From contig JBBWZQ010000207.1 of assembly GCA_039649115.1 (NCBI GenBank), forward strand, positions 1 through 36,399: 36,399 nt of DNA, written 5' to 3'. The stretch is from DATEJJ01 sp039649115 (GTDB taxonomy: Bacteria > Actinomycetota > Actinomycetes > Mycobacteriales > Micromonosporaceae). Numbering within the stretch: the stretch's first letter is position 1; the number at the start of each line of letters is the position of its first letter. A program made the position numbers and the translations under genes. The notes below the pieces were generated by a model, which did not search any database, was not told the DNA's origin, and saw nothing but the letters and a program-made list of their open reading frames with translations. Below are positions 23,164-30,572 of this stretch, in pieces.

Positions 23164-24228
23164 ATGGTGATTCGCGCACGGCCGCGTCCGCTCGCCACGC
23201 GACCGACCGTCTCCGTGGTGGTGCCCTGCTACAACTACGGCCACTACCTCCGGCAGTGCGTGCAGAGCGTGCTGTCCCAGGAGGGTGTCGCGGTCGACGT
23301 GCTGATCGTCGACGACGCCTCGCCGGACGGCAGCGTCACGGTGGCCCGGGAACTGGCCGCCGCGGACCCCCGGGTGCGGGTGCTCGCGCACGAGACCAAC
23401 CGGGGCCACATCTCCACGTACAACGACGGCCTGGCCGAGGTGGCCGGCGAGTACGTCGTGCTGCTGTCCGCCGACGACCTGCTCTCCGCCGGTTCGCTGG
23501 CCCGGTCCGCGGCCCTGCTGGAGGCCCACCCGGATGTTTCGTTCGTGTACGGCTTCTCGGCCGGCTTCAGTGAGACGCCGCCGCTGCCGCGCGCCCGCCC
23601 CTCGTCGTGGTCGATCTGGTCGGGCGCGGACTGGCTCACCGAGATCTGCCGGCTGGGCACCAACCCGGTGGCCACGCCCGAGGTGGTGCTGCGCGGCAGC
23701 ACCATGCGCGAGCTCATCGGGTACGACGCCAGGCTGCCCCACGCCGCCGACTTCCTGCTCTGGCTGCGCGCGGCCGCGCGCGGCCCGGTCGGCCGGATCA
23801 ACGGGGCGGACCAGGCCTTCTACCGCATCCACGGCGCGAACATGCACGTCGAGCGGTACTCGGGGCTGTTCCTCGACCTCAAGGAGCGCCGGGCCGCGTT
23901 CGAGATCCTGTTCACCGACGACAAGGAGCACGTCGAGGACCTGCTCCCCATGCGGGAGCAGGCCGAGCGGGCGCTGGCGCGGGAGGCGCTGCGGGTCGCG
24001 CGCCGCGCGTACCGGCTGCGCCGGACCGGGGCGGAGCCGCCCGAGCGGCTGGCCGAGCTGGCCGAGGAGCTGGATCCCGGGATCCGGTCGACGCCGTTCT
24101 GGCACGAGTACGAGCGGACCCGGGACGGGGGAGGGCCCCGGGTACCGTTGCGCGCGCGACTGCTCGCGGACCGGGTCACCTCCCGGGTGCGCTGGGGGCA
24201 GTGGCGGCGACGGGGGTTCCGGCTGTGA
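23164..24228 (+). CDS. GT2 family glycosyltransferase
   Basis: A 354-residue inverting glycosyltransferase with a GT-A domain at about 15-250. VSVVVPCYNYGHYL at 16-29 opens the nucleotide-binding fold, IVDDASPDGS at 48-57 holds the uridine-binding acids, and LLSADDLL at 100-107 is the DxD-like metal site. HAADFLLWLR supplies the catalytic-base region (normally ED; here AD, as in many members). A charged helical tail follows. ATG at 23164 has AGGGGGAGG just upstream. The stop overlaps the ABC ATPase start (GTGA), so it is made together with an exporter. Sugar specificity is not readable. Confidence 0.9.
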   Translation: MVIRARPRPLATRPTVSVVVPCYNYGHYLRQCVQSVLSQEGVAVDVLIVDDASPDGSVTVARELAAADPRVRVLAHETNRGHISTYNDGLAEVAGEYVVLLSADDLLSAGSLARSAALLEAHPDVSFVYGFSAGFSETPPLPRARPSSWSIWSGADWLTEICRLGTNPVATPEVVLRGSTMRELIGYDARLPHAADFLLWLRAAARGPVGRINGADQAFYRIHGANMHVERYSGLFLDLKERRAAFEILFTDDKEHVEDLLPMREQAERALAREALRVARRAYRLRRTGAEPPERLAELAEELDPGIRSTPFWHEYERTRDGGGPRVPLRARLLADRVTSRVRWGQWRRRGFRL

Positions 24229-25241
24229 GGCGAGCGGGCGACGAGATCCGGCCGGGCGACGAGGTCGTCGTCCTGTCCGGTCTGACCAAGGTGTACGAGC
24301 CCACGCCGCGCTGGATGCGGATGCTGGCCCGCACGCACATCCAGCAGAGCGTGCGCGCGCTGGACGGGATCGACCTCGTGCTGCGCGCCGGGGAGATCTG
24401 CGCGATCGTCGGGCCCAACGGCGCCGGCAAGACGTCGCTGTTCCGGATCATCGTGGGCCTGACCACCGCGACCAGCGGTACCGGCACCGTGATGGGGCTG
24501 GACGTCACCCGCGACTCCGAGCACATCCGGCAGGTCCTCGGCTGGATGCCGTCCGAGGATCGCAGCCTGCTGATGCGCGCGACCGCCCGGGAGAACCTCC
24601 AACTGCACGGCCGGCTGCAGGGCATGGCGCGCGGCGAGCTGGCCGCCCGCATCCCGGAGGCGCTGGCCACGGTGGACCTGCTCCCGCAGGCCGACGCGGT
24701 GGTGGCGAGCATGTCGGCCGGCATGAAGGCGCGGCTGCGGCTGGCCCGCGCGCTGCTGCCCGGGCCGCGCGTGCTGGTGCTCGACGAGCCGACCGGCGCG
24801 GTCGACCCGATCGCGGCGCACGGCCTGCTCAACCTGATCACCGACCTGGTCAAGCAGGAGCAACTGGCGGTGCTGATCTCCTCGCACCGGCTGGAGGAGA
24901 TCGAGGCGCTGCGCTCCCAGGCGCTGCTCATGGACCGGGGCCGGATCAAGTACCACGGCGACCTGGACACGCTGCGCGAGCAGTGGGACCGCCCGGAGCT
25001 GGAGCTGGCCTTCACCGACCCGACCGTCGCCGGCTACGCGGCCGAGATCCTGCGGCTGCGCGGGCTGGACGTGGTGGTCGACGGTGCGGCGGTGCGCTGC
25101 CGGCTGCTGACCAAGGACCGGGCGGGCGAGGTACTGGCGGTACTCGGCTCGCTGGTGGAGAGCATCACGCACGTACGGGAGATACCGATGCCACTGCGCG
25201 ACCTGATCGCCAAGGCCTACGGCCGCGAGGGTGTGGCATGA
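24225..25241 (+). CDS. ABC transporter ATPase (export type)
   Basis: A 338-residue nucleotide-binding protein of the ABC-2/drug-and-glycan export group. Walker A is GPNGAGKT at 63-70 and Walker B VLVLDEP at 183-189, with ISSHRLEE as the H-loop. The Q-loop reads GWMPSED, with Ser110 where Gln is usual, and the signature is MSAGMKAR at 163-170 in place of LSGGQ, as in NatA-like ATPases. A C-terminal extension (about 245-338) is typical of this group. GTG at 24225 overlaps the GT2 stop; a permease follows, coupled through a micro-ORF. Placed between glycosyltransferases, it probably energises export of a glycan or glycolipid. Confidence 0.9.
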   Translation: MRRAGDEIRPGDEVVVLSGLTKVYEPTPRWMRMLARTHIQQSVRALDGIDLVLRAGEICAIVGPNGAGKTSLFRIIVGLTTATSGTGTVMGLDVTRDSEHIRQVLGWMPSEDRSLLMRATARENLQLHGRLQGMARGELAARIPEALATVDLLPQADAVVASMSAGMKARLRLARALLPGPRVLVLDEPTGAVDPIAAHGLLNLITDLVKQEQLAVLISSHRLEEIEALRSQALLMDRGRIKYHGDLDTLREQWDRPELELAFTDPTVAGYAAEILRLRGLDVVVDGAAVRCRLLTKDRAGEVLAVLGSLVESITHVREIPMPLRDLIAKAYGREGVA

Positions 25242-25321
25242 GCGAGCGTCAGCGAGCGGATCATCAGGCGGAGCGCACCCGCGAAGGGCGCCTGCGGCCC
25301 GAAGGGACGCAGCCGGCATGA
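25238..25321 (+). CDS. 27-codon coupled micro-ORF between ABC ATPase and permease
   Basis: An open frame of 27 codons (begins MSERQRADHQ) starts at ATG 25238, overlapping the ATPase stop as ATGA, and ends at 25321, overlapping the permease ATG as ATGA. It may carry ribosomes from one gene to the next rather than make a functional peptide. The opening, GAGCGAGCGTCAGCGAGCGG, is an internally repetitive sequence of a kind I recall at many gene starts in Micromonosporaceae, so it may instead be a dispersed repeat. No domain is recognisable. Confidence 0.4.
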   Translation: MSERQRADHQAERTREGRLRPEGTQPA

Positions 25322-26145
25322 GTGTCACCTACGCGCCGGCGATCGCGCCCCGCGGGCTGGCCCGCAAGACGCTGCACACGCTGGAGGCCTACGTCCGCAT
25401 CGACCTCGTCGAGGAGCGGATGTTCCCGGCCAACACCATCCTGCGCTACCTCGGCCTGGTCTTCCCGGTGCTGCTGTACTTCTACCAGACCAACTTCCTG
25501 CACTCCGCGAGCAGCTTCGCCGTGATGCTCATCGGCACCTCCATCATCACCGGACTGCAGGACTCGCTGACCGCGCTGACCCAGCGGCTGCAGTTCGCGC
25601 AGGAGCGCGGCACGCTGGAGACCTACCTCGTCGAGCCGGTACCGTGGGCGCTCATCCCGGTCGCGATGAACATCTGGCGCAGCTTCACCGGCGCGGTGAT
25701 GGCGTGCCTGATGGTCGCGTTCGGCGCCCTGCTCGGTGCCGACATCAAGCTCTCGGCCGTCCCGCTCGCGCTCGTCGTGCTGTTCCTCGGCGTGGCCGCG
25801 TGCAACGCGATCGGCACCCTCGCCGCGAGCTTCCTCGTGCTGTTCAAGCGCGGCGAGCCGATCATGATGCTGTTCAGCCTGGCCGCGGCGGTACTGGGCG
25901 GCGCGCTGTTCCCGATCAGCCAGCTGCCGTCCGGGATCCGCTGGATGAGCTACCTGGTACCGCACTCGTACGTGATCAGTGCCGAGCGGCAGCTCCTCAT
26001 GCCGCACCCGCCCGCCGGCGAGGTGCCCGTCGGCCTGTCGATCGGCGTGCTGTTCGTCTTCTGCGTCATCATGTTCACGGTCGGCTTGACCGTCTTCGAC
26101 CGCTCGCTGAAGCTGGCGCGGCGGCTGGGCATCCTGAGCATCTAG
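25318..26145 (+). CDS. ABC-2 type permease
   Basis: A 275-residue integral membrane protein with about six hydrophobic segments (roughly 35-55, 60-80, 115-140, 150-180, 185-205 and 245-268). The segment RQLQFAQERGTLETYL-like region near 85-105 and the final-third motif GALFPISQLPSGIRWMSYLVPHSY match ABC-2 (DrrB/polysaccharide export) permeases. It pairs with the ATPase at 24225. The ATG at 25318 overlaps the micro-ORF stop, with AAGGGA upstream. The substrate is inferred to be a glycan or glycolipid because of flanking glycosyltransferases; a drug or lipid substrate is possible. Confidence 0.88.
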   Translation: MSVTYAPAIAPRGLARKTLHTLEAYVRIDLVEERMFPANTILRYLGLVFPVLLYFYQTNFLHSASSFAVMLIGTSIITGLQDSLTALTQRLQFAQERGTLETYLVEPVPWALIPVAMNIWRSFTGAVMACLMVAFGALLGADIKLSAVPLALVVLFLGVAACNAIGTLAASFLVLFKRGEPIMMLFSLAAAVLGGALFPISQLPSGIRWMSYLVPHSYVISAERQLLMPHPPAGEVPVGLSIGVLFVFCVIMFTVGLTVFDRSLKLARRLGILSI

Positions 26146-26155
26146 GGGGCTTCGC

Positions 26156-27355
26156 GTGACGGGAAAGGGCCGCGAGGCGCTGCGCGTGCTGCAGCGCGAC
26201 GGCACGCGGGGACTCGCGCAGCGGGTGGCCCGCGTGGCATACCAGCGTTTCGGCGCCGGCGACCTGGACTTCCCGCTGGAGCTGGCGGACGTGGCGGACT
26301 CCCGGGGGCTGCGGCTGGCCACGCCGGCCACCCGCCCGGCCCGCGGCACCCCACTGACCGTGGGGTGGGTCTGCACGCCGCCGGCGCCCGGCTCGGGCGG
26401 CCACACCACGTTCTTCCGGATGGTCGAGGCCGTGGCGGCCGCCGGACACACCTGCGTGCTGTACCTCTACGACCGGTTCGGCGGTGAGCCGGCCCGGCAC
26501 GAGCAGGTGATCCGGCAGGGCTGGCCGGCCATGCGCGCGCAGGTGAGGTCGGTTTCAGATGGCCTTGTCCCACTGGACGCCTACGTCGCGTCCGCGTGGC
26601 CCACCGCGCACGTGCTCGCGTCCCGGGCCGACCTGCCCACCCGGCGGCTGTACTTCATCCAGGACTTCGAGCCGTTCTTCTACCCGCAGGGCTCCGAGTA
26701 CACCCTCGCCGAGGACACGTACCGCTTCGGGTTCCGGTCCATCACGGTCGGCACGATGATCGCCGGCCTGCTCGCCGACCAGTTCGGCGTGTCCGCCGCG
26801 GTGGCCGACTTCGGCTGCGACACCTCGGTGTACCGGGTGTCCAACGTGGACGGTGAGCGCAGGGGCGTGGTGTTCTACGCCAAGCGGGACGTGGCGCGGC
26901 GCGGGTTCGTGCTCGGCATGCTCGCGCTGCGCGAGTTCCACCGGCGCCACCCGGAGTACACCATCCACCTGTTCGGCGACGCCACCGCGCGGGTGCCGTT
27001 CCCGGCCGTCAACCACGGCACGCTGCCCCCGGCGCGCCTCGCCGAGCTGTACAACGAGTGCGCCGCCGGTATCGCGATGTCGTTCACCAACGTGTCCCTG
27101 GTACCGGAGGAGATGCTGGCCTGCGGCGCGGTACCGGTGGTGGTGGACTCGCGGTACGCCCGCGCCGGCCTGTCCAGCCCGTACGCGCGGTGGGCCCAGC
27201 CGACGCCGGGTGCGCTGGCCGAGGCACTGGGGGAGGCGGTCGCCAAGCAGGCGTCCACTGTGGAGATATCGGGCAGCGTCCGGTCGCGCACCTGGGAGTC
27301 GGCCCAGCAGGTGACCCTGCAGACCATCGAGAACGAGGTGTACGGCCCGGCTTAG
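26156..27355 (+). CDS. WsaF-like glycosyltransferase
   Basis: A 399-residue GT-B enzyme resembling WsaF, a rhamnosyltransferase of S-layer glycan synthesis. The N-terminal half contains TVGWVCTPPAPGSGGHTTFFRM at about 64-85 and YFIQDFEPFFYPQGSEY at about 164-180, a hallmark stretch of this group; the C-terminal half has FYAKRDVARRGF, IHLFGD and SLVPEEMLACGAVPVV with the donor-binding glutamates. It is soluble. GTG at 26156 follows a GGGGG site six bases away and begins 10 bases after the permease stop, so it belongs to the same transcript. Rhamnose as donor is only a family-level inference. Its stop overlaps the convergent gene at 27352 by four bases. Confidence 0.82.
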   Translation: MTGKGREALRVLQRDGTRGLAQRVARVAYQRFGAGDLDFPLELADVADSRGLRLATPATRPARGTPLTVGWVCTPPAPGSGGHTTFFRMVEAVAAAGHTCVLYLYDRFGGEPARHEQVIRQGWPAMRAQVRSVSDGLVPLDAYVASAWPTAHVLASRADLPTRRLYFIQDFEPFFYPQGSEYTLAEDTYRFGFRSITVGTMIAGLLADQFGVSAAVADFGCDTSVYRVSNVDGERRGVVFYAKRDVARRGFVLGMLALREFHRRHPEYTIHLFGDATARVPFPAVNHGTLPPARLAELYNECAAGIAMSFTNVSLVPEEMLACGAVPVVVDSRYARAGLSSPYARWAQPTPGALAEALGEAVAKQASTVEISGSVRSRTWESAQQVTLQTIENEVYGPA

Positions 27356-27840
27356 CAGTGCGGTCGGTACGTCGGCCGGACTACCGGCGGTATGACCGTG
27401 GGCAGGCCCTCACACGGGATGAAACGCGGTGGCAGGCCAGGAAGCATGTCGTGTCCAGACCTCCCACAGACCCGGCATGCCGCGTCTCCCGCCAGCGTCC
27501 AGCTCAAGAACCGGCGGTACAGCCGCCTGGGAGCGACGCACCGCAGCTCGTCCGATGCCCGGCTCATCATCCAGGCCAGCTGAGCCGTCAGCTCGTCCGG
27601 TTCAAGGTCGTAGAAGGTCGACAGCTCCTTGCGGGCGATCTCACATGGCCAGACCTCGCCGTCCACAGTGCATATCCACTGTGGACGAGCCGGTCGATGC
27701 TCGATCTCCCTCCGCTCCCTGGTCACTGGCACCGACCCAACACCGCGAGGCCGTGGCGCCGGTCTCCGAGCTCCCGGATGGGTTGGGCAGCAACCACAGT
27801 GCGCACCAAGCAGGCATTGGACGCAACTCTCCAGGTTCAT
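27352..27840 (-). CDS. Small Cys-containing protein of unknown function
   Basis: A 162-residue protein that I do not recognise with a function. The N-terminus is Cys-rich (CVQCLLGAHCGCC at 6-18). The middle contains HRPARPQWIC...GEVWPCEIARKEL, a pattern I recall from small actinobacterial proteins that often sit beside regulators, and CRVCGRSGH near residues 125-133 could bind a metal. ATG at 27838-27840 has AGAGGA eight bases upstream. It lies 13 bases after the small gene at 27854 and downstream of an XRE-TPR regulator on the same strand. Base composition is less GC-rich than the glycan genes around it. Confidence 0.6.
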   Translation of the reverse strand: MNLESCVQCLLGAHCGCCPTHPGARRPAPRPRGVGSVPVTRERREIEHRPARPQWICTVDGEVWPCEIARKELSTFYDLEPDELTAQLAWMMSRASDELRCVAPRRLYRRFLSWTLAGDAACRVCGRSGHDMLPGLPPRFIPCEGLPTVIPPVVRPTYRPHC

Positions 27841-27853
27841 CCACGGTGTCCTC

Positions 27854-28045
27854 TCACCGGTCAGGCTCCTGCTCGAACACCGGCACGTCAGGCCCGGCCC
27901 AGTACGTCTCCCGCGCCCGCACGGCGTTGCGTCGCGGCCGGCAGTCGACCACCTTGCAGCGCGGGCACAGCCCGGAGTCGTCGGGTTCGTGCTCGGCCCA
28001 GACCTCATCGGCGAGCCTGCGCAGCCCGGCGTCTGTGAACCGCAT
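27854..28045 (-). CDS. 63-residue hypothetical protein with CxxC motif
   Basis: A short protein beginning MRFTDAGLRRLADEVW and containing CPRCKVVDC, a possible zinc-binding knuckle, then a basic stretch and an acidic tail. The ATG at 28043-28045 has a good GGAAGGA site five bases upstream, which is the main reason to trust this start; the open frame continues upstream to 28108. It is followed 13 bases later by the Cys-rich gene ending at 27352, so the two are probably co-transcribed. Function unknown. Confidence 0.55.
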   Translation of the reverse strand: MRFTDAGLRRLADEVWAEHEPDDSGLCPRCKVVDCRPRRNAVRARETYWAGPDVPVFEQEPDR

Positions 28046-28103
28046 GTCGTCCTTCCGTGCCCTCGGGGGGTGCGGCGGCCGGGACGTCCCCTCATGGACG
28101 TCA

Positions 28104-28139
28104 GCCACCGCACCCCGGCGTTTGTCTAGGTGCGGTGGC
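28104..28139. repeat. Perfect 11-base inverted repeat (long hairpin)
   Basis: GCCACCGCACC (28104-28114) and GGTGCGGTGGC (28129-28139) are exact reverse complements around a 14-base loop. It lies in the leader of the small leftward genes and could be an attenuator, terminator or protein-binding site. Confidence 0.6.
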
Positions 28140-28298
28140 GGGCCTGGCGGCCTCGCATCGGGGTTACGGGCTTGCTCGACCAGTCCGCCACGCGGGGTTG
28201 CCGCCCCGCCACCACACCCTCGGGCTCAACGGCGGGAGGGGCGTGCTCGACCGTCAAGCTCGATGCAACGGACGGTAAGCCCGAGATCACAGGTCACT

Positions 28299-28314
28299 GG
28301 TGCGTACGCGCACC
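28299..28314 (-). terminator. Hairpin just after the XRE regulator gene
   Basis: On the minus strand GGTGCG-CGTA-CGCACC forms a 6-base stem with a 4-base loop, 17 bases beyond the regulator's stop codon. The position suits a factor-independent terminator, though a T-run is absent. Confidence 0.45.
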
Positions 28315-28331
28315 GGTGCTTCACGCGCCAG

Positions 28332-29537
28332 TCAGACGGCGAGGCCCATGCGCTCGTACAGCCCACGCAGTTCCGACCCGCCGACGCGGCGCCGGGCGCG
28401 CTCCAGCAGCGTTCGGGTGGTCTCCTGTACCAGGCGCGACGAGCGAACTCGTGGCGGCGACAACCGCTCGGCGGTCAGCAGCATCCGCACCGCCTGATCG
28501 TCTCGGCCAGTGTGCGTCAGCGCTCGCGCGGTATCCGTGTAGAAGGCGACCTGCCGGGACGGGGAAGCCACCGCGGCCGGGTTGGTGTCCCGGGCCAGCT
28601 CAACTGCTCGCCCCGGTTCTCCGCCGTCTACCTCCATCGAGACCTGCCAGAACCGCACGTTGGTGGGCCCGAACATCAGGCCGAATGTGTCAGTCTCGCC
28701 GGTCCGTTCCGCTAGCTGCCCCGCTTCCTCCAGGCGCGCCGGCACCTGCCCCGGGTCCGCCGCGCCGATCGCCGCGAACGCGCAGGTCAAGTGCAACTGG
28801 CCCAAAACCTGTATCGCGTTCGGCGCACCCAGGTGGGGCTGCAGACGATCGACAGCCCGGCTCGCAATGGTCAAGCCGCGAGCATATGACCCACAACCCG
28901 TGGCCGCGTGCGCCCGCTCGTACTCGGCGAGCCCGAAGAGGACAGGATCGCCCAGCGCGCTTGCGGCGTTTCGACCACGCTCAGCAGCCAGCCACGATTC
29001 CGCTGGTGAACCTGCGAAACGGACGACTCCGGAGGCGATGAAGGCGGCTTCCACCAGCAGGGCCAGCGCCGTGTCACGGTCGGCGCCGAATGACGCCGCG
29101 TGCAACTCCTGGATCAGCCTCGGCAGAAGCTGGCCGACGCCGGTGTAGTCGCAGCGTCGGCGCAGGTCCGACACCAGGGACAGCTCGCGCTGCAGTTCCT
29201 CGATCGGCCGTGGCTCGCAGGTGGCCTCTTCGTCCAGGTCGGCATTGACGAGGGCCTGACGGATGGCCCGGATCCGGACCTGAGCCTCGGCTGTCTCCCG
29301 GTCGGCTGGTGCGCCGGGGTGGTCGGTCAGGTCCGTGGCCGCGCACTCAAGGCCCTCGGCGATCGCGGCGAGCGTGAACCGGTTGTCCGCAGCGATCAGA
29401 CCGCGCTCGATCCGTGACCAGGTGGTGTGCGAGATGCCGGCACGGTCGGCCGCGTGACGCACGCTCCAACCTCGCACGGTGCGTCGCATACGGATGTTCT
29501 CGCCGATTGTGGCGTCAGGACTGGGCCGTCGTGCCAT
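28332..29537 (-). CDS. XRE-family transcriptional regulator with TPR-like C-terminus
   Basis: A 401-residue regulator. A helix-turn-helix of the XRE/Cro type occupies about 10-65 (IGENIRMRRTVRGWSVRHAA; GISHTTWSRIERG as the recognition helix). The rest is a helical TPR-like array (for example SWLAAERGRNAASALGDP and YERAHAATGCGSYARGL) like that of peptide-responsive regulators and of many actinomycete cluster-situated regulators. The start is ATG 29537 because GGGGAG lies nine bases upstream; ATG 29546 is nearly on top of that site. It probably controls itself and the two small genes downstream; a link to the glycan genes on either side is possible but unsupported. Confidence 0.85.
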   Translation of the reverse strand: MARRPSPDATIGENIRMRRTVRGWSVRHAADRAGISHTTWSRIERGLIAADNRFTLAAIAEGLECAATDLTDHPGAPADRETAEAQVRIRAIRQALVNADLDEEATCEPRPIEELQRELSLVSDLRRRCDYTGVGQLLPRLIQELHAASFGADRDTALALLVEAAFIASGVVRFAGSPAESWLAAERGRNAASALGDPVLFGLAEYERAHAATGCGSYARGLTIASRAVDRLQPHLGAPNAIQVLGQLHLTCAFAAIGAADPGQVPARLEEAGQLAERTGETDTFGLMFGPTNVRFWQVSMEVDGGEPGRAVELARDTNPAAVASPSRQVAFYTDTARALTHTGRDDQAVRMLLTAERLSPPRVRSSRLVQETTRTLLERARRRVGGSELRGLYERMGLAV

Positions 29538-29554
29538 GGCACTCATCTCCCCAG

Positions 29555-29586
29555 CTAGCAGTCCGGGCGCGGCTCGCCGCTGCTAG
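29555..29586. promoter_or_regulatory. Inverted repeat upstream of the XRE regulator
   Basis: CTAGCAG (29555-29561) and CTGCTAG (29580-29586) are exact reverse complements 18 bases apart, just upstream of the regulator's ribosome site. It could be an autoregulatory operator. TAGGGT on the minus strand (about 29620) is a weak -10 candidate. Confidence 0.35.
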
Positions 29587-29708
29587 ACGACGATTGCCGC
29601 TCTTTTACCCTACCCAACGCACTCACTGGCACGCGACACCCTCTCGATCATTGATATCGCGTCATCGGACTCGCTCTTGGCGGTGCCGGTCGCCGGTGGG
29701 GTGGATCG

Positions 29709-30572
29709 TCAGCGCTCGCGGGAGCTCTCGTCGCGCTCCCAGGTGTCGTCGCGGGACAGCCGCTGGGCCAGCCGGGCGGTGACCACGAGCCCGGTGTATG
29801 TGGCCGCGTCGACCAGGCCGCCGGGACCCCGCCGGGCCAGCCGCATCACGTCGCGCGCGGTGTCGCTCTGCGTCTCCCGCGCCATCTCCGCGTTGACCGT
29901 CTGGTGCTCGGACTTGCCGCGGTACGTGCGGCGCAGCACGTTGAGCAGGTCGCGGGTGTGCCGCGGGGTGGTCACCGTCACGGGTGGACAGTCCACGATC
30001 TCCACCTCGTGCGGCTCGAAGAGCTGGTCGACCCAGAGGTCGTCGGCGACGAGGTCGGGAAAGTCCTCGAACCGGGCCCGGCCGGCCGCGGACAGGGCGT
30101 ACACGCCGGCGCCCCAGAGCGAGCCGAGCACGGCGGGGATCTGCGCGCGGGCCCGGTAGTAGCGGCGCACCAGCGCGGGCGATCCGGTCGGGTCGTACCG
30201 CACCGGCGGCCGCCCGGCCAGCGGGCCGCCGGTACCCTCCACAGTGGAGGGTGCCAGCCGGGCGAGCACCGCGAGCGCGGAGTCCAGCGGCAGCACGACG
30301 TCGGCGTCGAGGTAGATGCGCGGCAGCGCGTGCACCGCGCGGTCGCCCGCGCGCAAGGCGGCCGGCTTCGAGCCGACCGGCAGCTCCAGCACGGTCACGC
30401 CGGGGAACCCGCGCGCCACCTCGGCGGTGCTGTCGGTGCAGCCGTTGCAGACGACCACGATCTCCAGCCGGCCGTCGGCGCTCGCCCCGGCCAGCGGCGC
30501 CAGGCACTCGGCGATGACGGACTGTTCGTTGTGCGCCGGGATCACCACGGAGCCGAGGGGTCGCTCAGTCAA
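29709..30572 (-). CDS. GT2 family glycosyltransferase
   Basis: A 287-residue GT-A glycosyltransferase. SVVIPAHNEQSVI at 8-20 and IVVVCNGCTDST at 38-49 form the nucleotide-binding fold; RIYLDADVVLP carries the DxD motif and DLVADDLWVDQLF supplies the acidic catalytic region. It has no obvious membrane helices. The start is TTG at 30570-30572, supported by GGAGG six bases upstream, and overlaps the previous stop by eight bases, so it is the third gene of a coupled glycosyltransferase operon. Donor and acceptor are unknown. Confidence 0.85.
   Translation of the reverse strand: MTERPLGSVVIPAHNEQSVIAECLAPLAGASADGRLEIVVVCNGCTDSTAEVARGFPGVTVLELPVGSKPAALRAGDRAVHALPRIYLDADVVLPLDSALAVLARLAPSTVEGTGGPLAGRPPVRYDPTGSPALVRRYYRARAQIPAVLGSLWGAGVYALSAAGRARFEDFPDLVADDLWVDQLFEPHEVEIVDCPPVTVTTPRHTRDLLNVLRRTYRGKSEHQTVNAEMARETQSDTARDVMRLARRGPGGLVDAATYTGLVVTARLAQRLSRDDTWERDESSRER

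Larger units (their letters stand above)
28046..28331. other. Intergenic region with two hairpins
   Basis: No gene is supported here. The stretch holds the long inverted repeat at 28104-28139 and a hairpin at 28299-28314, listed separately, plus ACCGTC/GACGGT pairs. Base composition is lower in GC than the flanking glycan genes. Confidence 0.45.

Noticed and set aside
19301..23179. 1292-codon open frame antisense to the secreted protein
   Set aside because: It is a GC-bias shadow of Arg/Gly/Val-rich repeats; the plus strand has a signal peptide and recognisable modules.
23820..25328. 502-codon antisense frame over the GT2 and ABC ATPase genes
   Set aside because: The opposite strand carries intact Walker motifs and a GT-A fold; this frame has no domain.
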